Part shown: piece by piece, positions 26,461 through 33,744 of the stretch | Numbering within the stretch: position 1 is the stretch's first letter | How the letters are laid out: the number at the start of each line of letters is the position of its first letter | Origin: Pirellulaceae bacterium | Lineage (GTDB): Bacteria; Planctomycetota; Planctomycetia; Pirellulales; Thermoguttaceae | Direction: 5' to 3' | Assembly (NCBI GenBank): GCA_012744395.1 | Contig: JAAYCB010000452.1 | Span: 1-45,092, forward strand | DNA length: 45,092 nt | Made by a program: the position numbers and the translations under genes | Notes under the pieces: generated by a model | Seen by the model: the letters and a program-made list of their open reading frames with translations, nothing else | Database searches by the model: none | Told to the model about the DNA's origin: nothing

Positions 26461-26605
26461 GATCCGGAAGTCCCTGGTGGCTGGCGGACTTGACCGTGTT
26501 TCGCATGCCGGAGAACGTCGGACGCGCCAGACACGGCGCCTCCTCCGCCTTGGCCGCGCCGCCGAGAAGCCCCGCCGGTCGTAGGCTCCAGTCAGGCAAC
26601 CGTTC

Positions 26606-29059
26606 CTAGTTGAGGGACAACACGCGCGGCGCTGTCCCGCACGCGGGGATCTTGATCGTGGCCGCGGAGCGGGCCGCGTTCCACTCGAAGTCCGTCACGG
26701 CGGCCCCGTCGAGCGCGACGGTTTTCGGCCGGGCCGGCAGATGGATCGTCGCCGTGAACTGGCGCGTTGCGGGCATTCCGGCATACGCGCCCTGGCGGCC
26801 GCCGATCGAGAGCTTGACGCTCTTGCCGGACGTTTCGCAGGTCAGCAGCGTCCGCGCGAACTGGCCCTTGCGGTAGCCGAGGCTCTCGCCATCGTCTTCA
26901 TACAGGGTGAAGCTGCTCCGCGCCGCCGGATAGACGAGCAGGCCGACCTCGGGCGACCAGCCCTTCTCGACGTGATCGCAGACCGGCCAGGTGGGGATGA
27001 TCGCGCCGCTCTTGACCAACAGCGCGCCGCCCTGGGTGGGCGTGACCTGCACGGGAATCGTGGCCGGCCCCTCGAACCGTTTTCCGCTCCAGAAGTCGAT
27101 CCAGGTCCCTTTGGGCAGGCGGACCTCCTTGACATAGGCGGAAACCAGGAGAGAGTCGCCCAGCATGTATTGCCCCAGAGTGGCGTCCCAGGCTGGATCG
27201 TCGGGGTAGGCCAGCGGCATCGCCCGCATCACCGGATAGCCGGTCGCCGCGGCTTCGGCCGCCGCCGAGTAGAGATACGGCAGCAGCTGGTAGCGGAGCC
27301 GGCCGTATTGGCGAAACGCCTCGGTGTGGACGTCCTCGAGGTGCCAGGGCTGGTACCAGTAGTCCCAGTTGTTCTGCTGGGCCCAGGTCTGGAGAAACCC
27401 GAAGTGGATCCCCTCGACACTCGTGACGGTCATGTCGCAGGAGTGGTTGGAGTGGCCCGACAGTCCGAGGTTCAACATCGAGGCCAGCGGCTTGGGGCCG
27501 CCCCCGGTGTCGCCGGCCCAGGTGGCGACGAACTGCTGGACTCCCGCGTAGCCGCCGGCCGAGTAGATCATCGAGCGCCGCCCGGCGTGCTCCTCGAACC
27601 CGCGGGCCATCTGCTTGGCGTAGATCACCGGGTAGAGGTTGTGCATCTCTTCGTCGCTCATCCCGTTGGCCCAGTTGCGCTTGGGGTGCTCGATGACCTG
27701 GCTGGAACCGTCGAGTTTGAACGCCGCGACGCCTTGATCGACGAACTTCTTCAGGTGCTCGAACCACGGCTCGAGGGTCTTCGCCTCGCTCGTCGCCGCC
27801 GCGGCCGGCTTCGCCGATTTCGACGGTTTGCTGAGGCGCTGGTCTTCAAAGCCGTCGACGACGTTGGCGGCCGCCGTCTTGGCGGCCGGCGTTGCGCCCG
27901 CGGGCGCCCGCCCGGAAAGCAACTGCTCCTCGTAGACTCCCAGATCGTAATCGCAGCAGAGCCAGAGGCTGAGCTTGAACCCCTTGCGCTTCAGCGCGCC
28001 GAGGAACGTGTGCGGTCCCTTGGGCGCCCAAGAGGGGATCGGAAAACGCTGCGGGTGCCAGGTCTTGTCGGTGCTGCCGTCGTAGTTTTTCGACATCCAT
28101 CCGGGCTCCAGCCCCAGCACGTCGCACGGCATCCGCTCGCGGCGGAAGGTCAGCGCTTCGTTCAGCAGGTTGAACGCGTCGATGTTCTGGTTGCAGACAT
28201 AGGTGAAGGCGTAACCCCAGATCGGCAGGAGCGCGGGCCGGCCGCTGAACGAGGTGTACGTGTCCAGCAGGCTGCGGTAGTCCGGGCCGCAGAACAGGTA
28301 GTAGTCGAGATCGCTGCGGCGGGCGGTGCAGATCATCCGCTGCGGATCGCTCTTGCCGATGTCGATCGTGTTCCGCCAGGTCGTGTTCATCAGCAGGCCC
28401 CAGCCCCGGCTGCTGAGGACGACGGGGATCGGAATATAGGCTTTCACATTCAACACCCAGAACTCGTAAGCGCCGCCGCGGCGCATGAGGTTCTCGCGGC
28501 TGACATCGCCCAATCCATACAGGCGTTCCTTGTCGCTCAGCGCAAACCGGACGTCGTAGCCGCCGCCGGCCTGGTACTGCGGCGCGGCCTGTTCGGTGAG
28601 CGGCTTTCCGGCGGCGTCCGCCAGGGTGATCGCCCCGTCGCTGCCCCGGATCGCGAGTTTGGCCTGCTTGGTGGCCAGCGTATGCACGCCGTTGGCCTCC
28701 GCCTTTTCAAATGCGGCTCCCGCAAAGGAGGCGGTGAGCACGCCGTAGCGGTTCAGCGCGGACTCGGTCCACTTGCCGGTCTTGCTGTAGCGGATGCGGA
28801 ACAGGCGATCGGCCAGCACGTCGACCCGGACCAGGCCGCCCCCGTCCAAGGCCAAGACGACATTCTGCTTCGTCAGCGGCGCGGTGTCGGCCCAGCCGGG
28901 CGCCTTTCCCGCTTCCGCCGCTCCACACTTGCCGGCCAACCCGCCCAGGAAGAGGCCCAGGCCGAGCCAGAAACCGGCCCGCAGAGATCGAGAGACGCGC
29001 TTCCGCCGCCAGAACTCGCACAGGCTGCAACGCACGGGCCGGTTCATCAAATCGCTCAT
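26606..29059 (-). CDS. GH31 family glycoside hydrolase, exported
   Basis: This 817-residue protein has a twin-arginine-like or long signal (RRKRVSRSLRAGFWLGLGLF, about 18-48). The GH31 N-terminal beta-sandwich, TIM barrel and C-terminal beta domains follow. The catalytic nucleophile is Asp450 in AAFKLDGSSQ and the acid/base is Asp517 in WAGDTGGG. The later GH31 block is LRYQLLPYLYSAAAEA. The family includes alpha-glucosidases and alpha-xylosidases; the sugar cannot be fixed from sequence alone. An insertion at about residues 365-425, rich in Ala/Lys, separates two barrel strands. The ATG at 29059 has a strong GGAGG 9 nt upstream, so it is preferred over an in-frame TTG at 29089. It is divergent from the GH106-like gene. 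Confidence 0.93.
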   Translation of the reverse strand: MSDLMNRPVRCSLCEFWRRKRVSRSLRAGFWLGLGLFLGGLAGKCGAAEAGKAPGWADTAPLTKQNVVLALDGGGLVRVDVLADRLFRIRYSKTGKWTESALNRYGVLTASFAGAAFEKAEANGVHTLATKQAKLAIRGSDGAITLADAAGKPLTEQAAPQYQAGGGYDVRFALSDKERLYGLGDVSRENLMRRGGAYEFWVLNVKAYIPIPVVLSSRGWGLLMNTTWRNTIDIGKSDPQRMICTARRSDLDYYLFCGPDYRSLLDTYTSFSGRPALLPIWGYAFTYVCNQNIDAFNLLNEALTFRRERMPCDVLGLEPGWMSKNYDGSTDKTWHPQRFPIPSWAPKGPHTFLGALKRKGFKLSLWLCCDYDLGVYEEQLLSGRAPAGATPAAKTAAANVVDGFEDQRLSKPSKSAKPAAAATSEAKTLEPWFEHLKKFVDQGVAAFKLDGSSQVIEHPKRNWANGMSDEEMHNLYPVIYAKQMARGFEEHAGRRSMIYSAGGYAGVQQFVATWAGDTGGGPKPLASMLNLGLSGHSNHSCDMTVTSVEGIHFGFLQTWAQQNNWDYWYQPWHLEDVHTEAFRQYGRLRYQLLPYLYSAAAEAAATGYPVMRAMPLAYPDDPAWDATLGQYMLGDSLLVSAYVKEVRLPKGTWIDFWSGKRFEGPATIPVQVTPTQGGALLVKSGAIIPTWPVCDHVEKGWSPEVGLLVYPAARSSFTLYEDDGESLGYRKGQFARTLLTCETSGKSVKLSIGGRQGAYAGMPATRQFTATIHLPARPKTVALDGAAVTDFEWNAARSAATIKIPACGTAPRVLSLN

Positions 29060-29432
29060 CTGTGGATACCTCCGGTAAATCTTCCTCAACGGAACGCTGT
29101 TGGCTGTTGTGTACTCACCGTGCAGGGGCGCCGACGGCGCCCAACCGATCGCGGCGGAAAGGACCGCGCCGCGCCGCCTGGATGGACTCCGCGGTTTCGC
29201 CCGGCTTGCCGCCGCGCGGCTCTGCGCCTGATTGCCGCGGCGCGAGCAGGACTGGCGCTGGATTGTAAGCGAACCGGGTGCGGGTTGCCAGATTTGGCGG
29301 GAAAAGAAGCGAGCGATCCGATCTTGCTCGCGCTTGCTTCGGAAAGTCGGCGGGACGACAATGGTCGGAATGCCGGCATCCGGCGAAACGGCGGATGCCC
29401 GATGGCCCCTTGGCCGGTTGGCCTGCGGAAAG
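29060..29432. other. 373-bp divergent gap without a clear gene
   Basis: This gap lies between the GH31 start and the truncated SdrD_B frame. No supported gene was found. It must hold promoters for both directions, but no well-spaced -35/-10 pair stood out. Confidence 0.5.
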
Positions 29433-29615
29433 ATGAAGCGGATGACTACCCGCCGACTGCTCCTCGCGGCGATCCTCGCTGCCGAGTCGCTCGTCTCTCA
29501 CGCAAGCAGCGCCGCGCTGGAGGGACGCGTCTATCTCGATGCAAATCAGAACGGCCGGCCCGATCCGGCGGAAGCCGGGGTCGCCAACGTGCTGGTCAAC
29601 AAGGACATCCCATGA
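29433..29615 (+). pseudogene. truncated exported SdrD_B protein (60 residues)
   Basis: The frame encodes a signal peptide (MKRMTTRRLLLAAILAAES) followed by the first strands of an SdrD_B/Cna_B domain, LEGRVYLDANQNGRPDPAEAG. It stops after VANVLVNKDIP. A complete domain is about 100 residues, so over two-thirds is missing. The stop overlaps the next start as ATGA (29612-29615), and AAGGA inside the truncated frame can serve as the ribosome site of the next gene. This looks like the 5' end of a surface or calcineurin-type gene fused by deletion to the GH106-like gene. A functional small leader peptide that couples translation is the alternative. Confidence 0.6.
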
Positions 29616-32395
29616 ACCGTGCATGTCGGATTGGACTTCTTGTCGGGTTGTGCGGCGCGGTCTGCCAGGCGGCGGAGCCGCCCGCGTCTCTGCTCGCCCC
29701 GTTGCCGGCGGAAGATCGACCGCTGGCGGAGCGTTTTTCCGCGCCGCCGGCCTCGGCGCGGATTCTGCGAATCATCCATGCGCAGCAGGCCAATCCGGCG
29801 GAACAGGACCGGCAATTGCAGACCTTGGCGGCGCAGGGCTTCGGCGGGTTTGCGGGCAACGTCGCCTTCGACGGCTACGTGGACGACGAGACGAAGTGGC
29901 CCGCTTTCCTGCGCGGCGTCCGCCTGGCCAAGGCGGCCGGCATGTCGCTCTGGCTCTACGACGAGTGCGGATACCCATCCGGCAGCGCGCGCGACCTGAC
30001 GCTCCGCGGCCATCCGGAGTGGGCCGCGCGTGGCCTGCTCGTGGCCGGCACGGACACTTCGGGCGGCGCCGTCTCGCTCGCGCTGCCGCCCGGTCGACTG
30101 GTGCTGGCCGCCGCGCTGCCGCGGCGCGACGGCGCGATCGCGCTGGATCACGCGCGGGACCTGGCGGCCTCGATCCGCGATCGGCAACTCTCCTGGCAGG
30201 CTCCGGCGGGCGAGTGGTTTGTCGTGGTGATGACCGATGACCTGATCTACGAAGGGACACATGCGGCAGTCAGCCTCGCCTTCAAAAAGCCCTGCATCGA
30301 CCTGCTGACGCCGGAGCCGACCGCGCGGTTCCTGGAAGTCACCCATCAGCGGTATGCGGAAAAGCTGGGGCCGGACCTTGGGCGGTATTTCGTCTCGACG
30401 TTCACCGACGAACCCTCGCTCCAGAACCTCTGGTTCCGCCCCATGCCCTACCGCGTGCTGCCCTGGTCGCTGACCATCGAGCAGGAGTTCAGCAAGCGCC
30501 GCGGGCGCCCGTTGCGGCCGCTGCTGCCGGCGCTGGTGACCGAGGCCGGGCCGGCCGGCGCCCGGGCGCGGTATGATTTCTGGAACACCGTGGGCGAATT
30601 GGTCGCGGAGAATTATTTCGGCCAGATTCAGGACTGGTGCCACAAACACAACATCCTCTCCGGCGGCCACCTGTTGATGGAGGAGTCGCTCGTCGGGCAC
30701 GTGCCGCTCTACGGCCACTTCTTTCGCTGCCTGCGGCGGCTCGACGCCCCCAGCATCGACTGCCTGACGAGCCTTCCGCCGGAGGTCCCCTGGCAGATCG
30801 CCCGCCTGGCCGGCAGCGCTGCCGATCTCGAAGGCCGCAGCGTGACGATGTGCGAGGTCTCCGACCACAGCCAGCGCTACCGCGCGGCGGGCGACACGCG
30901 CCCGATCCGGGTCGTCACCGAGGACGAGATTCGCGGCACGTGCAACCGGCTGGCCTGGGGCGGGATCAACACGCTGACCAGCTACTATGCGTTCCAGGAC
31001 CTGACCGACGAGCAGTTGCGGCGGATCAACACGCACGCCGGCCGCTGCCAGACAATGCTCCGGGGAGGGCGCCAGGTCACGGACATCGCGGTGCTCTACC
31101 CGATCGAGAGCCTCTGGCCGGTGTTCCTTCCCGCGCTGCGGGGCGCGACGGACGAGCCGGCGGCGCGCCGCGCGGAGAGCGTTTTCGACGGCGCCAGTTC
31201 GGCGCTGTACGCGGCCGGCCGCGATTTCGCCTACGTGGATTCGCAGGCACTCCGCGCGGCGCGGGTCGCGGAGGGAGCGCTGGCGCATGGCGACCTGCGC
31301 TGGCGCGTGCTGGTATTGCCCGCCGCCGACACGCTGCCGCTGGCGGCGTGGGAAAACGTGGCCGCGTTCTGGCGCCAGGGGGGCGCGGTGATCGCGGTCG
31401 GCGCTCGCCCCCTCAATAGCGAGCGGGAATTCCCCGCGCCGCGCGTGGAGGCGATCGGCCGCGAACTGTTCGGCGCCGCCGACGCCCCCTGCGTGGTCAC
31501 GAACCCAGCCGGCGGCACGGGCATTCTGCTGCCCGCCGGCATGATCGCGCTGCTGCCGCGGATCGTCGACGCGCTGTTTGAACGCGACGCGGCTTGCGTG
31601 GAGGCGAAGGCGCCGATCAAGGTGACGCGGCGCCGCATCGATGGACACGAGGTCTATTTCGCGATCAATGACAGCGGCGCGGCCTGGCAAGGCGACCTCC
31701 GCTTCTGCGGCCGAGGCGTAACCGAGCAATGGGACCCCGCGACCGGCCAGGTAACGCCGGTGGCCGAGGGGACGCAAGTACCGCTGCGGCTCGGCCCGTA
31801 TGGCGCGATGCTCTTCCGATCGGCGGCCGCCAGCGTGCCGAAACGCTTGGGAGGCGCCATCGCGGGCGCCCTTTCGATGACCTGCGAGCCACTCCGCGCC
31901 GCCCCCAAGCCGGCCGTATCCCAGGCACAGGCCGTGCAGTCGGAATTGACTGGCGACGACGCATCCGGCTGGCGCGCGGCGGCGACCCTCACCAAAGGGC
32001 AGGTCGACACGTTCCTGTTCCTCAACTTCGCGTATCCAGAGCCGCTCGATTTGACCGCCTGCGAGGGACTGGCGATCGATGTTTCGGCGCCTTCCGGCCA
32101 ACGCACGAGCGCCGAGTTGCTGGTCTTCCTGAACACGGCCGACGGCGGGCGTTTCCTGGGGGGTACGGGACACTATCTGAACATGCCCGGATCGCGCCGC
32201 GCCTACGCGGTGTTCAGCCAGTTCAAACCGTTCGGGCAGACGCGCGGGGAACTCGACCTCGCCCAGGTTGCCTCGATCAGCGTCGGTTGGGGCGGCTACT
32301 TCGGGAGCGAAGGCGAGCGGATCGCGTTCACGGTCAGGCCGCCACAACGTTTCGTTTGCAGCGTGAAATGTCCCCCCGCCGAGCCCGCCCCCTGA
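29612..32395 (+). CDS. exported GH106-like glycoside hydrolase (putative alpha-L-rhamnosidase)
   Basis: This 927-residue protein has a signal peptide (about 1-22). The N-terminal TIM-barrel carries MSLWLYDECGYPSGSAR, a pattern typical of GH106 and related families. Later segments are STFTDEPSLQN, LSGGHLLMEES and MCEVSDHSQRYR, whose Glu residues are catalytic candidates. A beta-galactosidase-trimerisation-like alpha/beta domain (about 490-650, LVLPAADTLPL) and C-terminal beta domains follow. It has a 4-bp overlap with the truncated SdrD_B frame. With GH31 and the esterase it forms a polysaccharide-degradation locus. Family assignment at the sugar level is inferred; the protein could belong to a sister group of unclassified glycosidases. 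Confidence 0.78.
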   Translation: MNRACRIGLLVGLCGAVCQAAEPPASLLAPLPAEDRPLAERFSAPPASARILRIIHAQQANPAEQDRQLQTLAAQGFGGFAGNVAFDGYVDDETKWPAFLRGVRLAKAAGMSLWLYDECGYPSGSARDLTLRGHPEWAARGLLVAGTDTSGGAVSLALPPGRLVLAAALPRRDGAIALDHARDLAASIRDRQLSWQAPAGEWFVVVMTDDLIYEGTHAAVSLAFKKPCIDLLTPEPTARFLEVTHQRYAEKLGPDLGRYFVSTFTDEPSLQNLWFRPMPYRVLPWSLTIEQEFSKRRGRPLRPLLPALVTEAGPAGARARYDFWNTVGELVAENYFGQIQDWCHKHNILSGGHLLMEESLVGHVPLYGHFFRCLRRLDAPSIDCLTSLPPEVPWQIARLAGSAADLEGRSVTMCEVSDHSQRYRAAGDTRPIRVVTEDEIRGTCNRLAWGGINTLTSYYAFQDLTDEQLRRINTHAGRCQTMLRGGRQVTDIAVLYPIESLWPVFLPALRGATDEPAARRAESVFDGASSALYAAGRDFAYVDSQALRAARVAEGALAHGDLRWRVLVLPAADTLPLAAWENVAAFWRQGGAVIAVGARPLNSEREFPAPRVEAIGRELFGAADAPCVVTNPAGGTGILLPAGMIALLPRIVDALFERDAACVEAKAPIKVTRRRIDGHEVYFAINDSGAAWQGDLRFCGRGVTEQWDPATGQVTPVAEGTQVPLRLGPYGAMLFRSAAASVPKRLGGAIAGALSMTCEPLRAAPKPAVSQAQAVQSELTGDDASGWRAAATLTKGQVDTFLFLNFAYPEPLDLTACEGLAIDVSAPSGQRTSAELLVFLNTADGGRFLGGTGHYLNMPGSRRAYAVFSQFKPFGQTRGELDLAQVASISVGWGGYFGSEGERIAFTVRPPQRFVCSVKCPPAEPAP

Positions 32396-32411
32396 CCCGG
32401 CGTCTCCGAGT

Positions 32412-32437
32412 GAGACTGCCGAGCGGCCGGCAGTCTC
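32412..32437. terminator. strong hairpin between convergent genes
   Basis: GAGACTGCCG (32412-32421) and CGGCAGTCTC (32428-32437) pair perfectly over 10 bp with a 6-nt loop, AGCGGC. It lies 17 bp after the GH106-like stop in the convergent gap. There is no U-tract, so it may act as a bidirectional roadblock or mRNA 3'-end stabiliser. Confidence 0.5.
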
Positions 32438-32553
32438 CAGGCGGAAGGGGGCAGAGCGGAGACGCGCGAACCGGAAGCCGCTGCTTTGGTCGTCCTCATC
32501 GAATCCGTGGCGGCTTCCGTCACGGAGCGACCCCAGTCAGCGGAGGGCCGGCT

Positions 32554-33441
32554 TCACTTCGCCGCGGCAGCCGGCTGCCGGGCGGGCGGCGCGGCCCGCT
32601 CGGGAGCGATTCCGTCCTGGCTGCCTTTCGCCTGCATCCACCGCAGCATCGGCGCCACGGCCGGCTCGAACATGCCATGCCCGTAGCCCTGGAGTTCGTA
32701 CAACGTGACGTCCTTGTGGCCGGCGACTTTGAGCATCCGCATGAAATAGGCATTCTCCTCGTAGCGGCCCAGCATCTCCAGCTCGCGGTCGCCGGTGATC
32801 AGGAGAATTGGCGGAGCGTCGGGCCGGACATGGTACAGCGGCGCCAGCTCGTCCACGACCGGTTGCGTTTGCGGAATGCCCCGTTCTTCGCGAACCGTCA
32901 TGTGCGTAATCGTGTGCCCGCTGAGCGGGATCAGTCCGGCGATCTGGTCGGCGTCGGTCCCGCACTCGGCGAGCCATCGTTTATCGAGGCCGATCATGCT
33001 GGTCAGATATCCCCCGGCGGAATGACCCGTGACGAAGATTCTCTTGGGGTCGCCGCCGTACTTTTCGACGTTGTGAAGGGTCCAGGCGACGGCGGCGGCC
33101 GCATCCTGGAGATAGCCGGGGCACTTCACGTTCGGATACAGTCGATAGTTGACGCCCACGACGCCGATGCCCTTTGCCTGCAACTGCTTGGGGATCGAGC
33201 GATGGCCCGCTTTGAGCCCCCCACCATGGAACCAGACAAGCGTCGCGAACCCCGTCCGGTTCTCCGGATAGTAGATGTCCAATCGGCAGCGTTCCTGCTG
33301 GTAGGGCGTGGTCGCTTTCCCCTTCTCCAGGTAGATAATATCCGTGTCGGTGCGGTAGGTGATTTCGCCGTCCTTCTCGGCGGCCGAGGCGCCGAAGCCC
33401 AACGCGCTGGCCATGACGAACATCAGCAGTGAGCGAAGCAT
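32554..33441 (-). CDS. secreted alpha/beta-hydrolase (carboxylesterase, BD-FAE-like)
   Basis: This 295-residue protein has a signal peptide (about 1-21) and an alpha/beta-hydrolase fold. The oxyanion loop is FHGGGLK (His72-Gly75) and the nucleophile elbow is GHSAGG (Ser141). A likely acid is Asp218 in LLITGDRE and the base is His255 in GYGHGMFEP. The HGGG form fits the hormone-sensitive-lipase/feruloyl-esterase-like group, which removes acetyl or aryl groups from plant or algal polysaccharides. Its place beside GH31 and GH106-like genes suggests it deacylates the same substrate. A short Ala/Pro tail ends the protein. The TACAAT box at 33638-33643 on the minus strand is a possible -10. Confidence 0.88.
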   Translation of the reverse strand: MLRSLLMFVMASALGFGASAAEKDGEITYRTDTDIIYLEKGKATTPYQQERCRLDIYYPENRTGFATLVWFHGGGLKAGHRSIPKQLQAKGIGVVGVNYRLYPNVKCPGYLQDAAAAVAWTLHNVEKYGGDPKRIFVTGHSAGGYLTSMIGLDKRWLAECGTDADQIAGLIPLSGHTITHMTVREERGIPQTQPVVDELAPLYHVRPDAPPILLITGDRELEMLGRYEENAYFMRMLKVAGHKDVTLYELQGYGHGMFEPAVAPMLRWMQAKGSQDGIAPERAAPPARQPAAAAK

Positions 33442-33744
33442 TCAATTCTTCCTTTCTGATTCGGCAAGTTGCGATCGAGCGGCGGACCGAGCGCGCCCGG
33501 CTCGGCCGGGTCGGTCGGCAGCAGTCCGGAGAGGCGGTCGCTCTTCCGCGGGGGAACAAGTCAGAGCGCCCCGGTTTTGCGGGACCAGGCGCGGAATCCG
33601 GATCTCGCCCAGGGGGGCTGGCACGGCCACCGGGCCCATTGTAGCGTGGGAGGAAGACTGGAAACATCGCCTTGGTGGGATGGAAACGTCTGCCGCCGCT
33701 CCGCTCTTCGCCCCGCCGCGGCCGATCGCCGAGGAGCCCGTCTG
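33442..33744. other. 303-bp divergent region upstream of the TOTE-like gene
   Basis: No gene was found here. On the minus strand TACAAT (33643-33638) lies about 200 nt upstream of the esterase start, but its -35 is poor. GGAG at 33733-33736 is the ribosome site of the plus-strand gene at 33745. Confidence 0.5.

Noticed and set aside
29546-32347. 933-codon minus-strand frame opposite the GH106-like gene
   Set aside because: Antisense of a gene with signal peptide and glycosidase motifs; no motif of its own.
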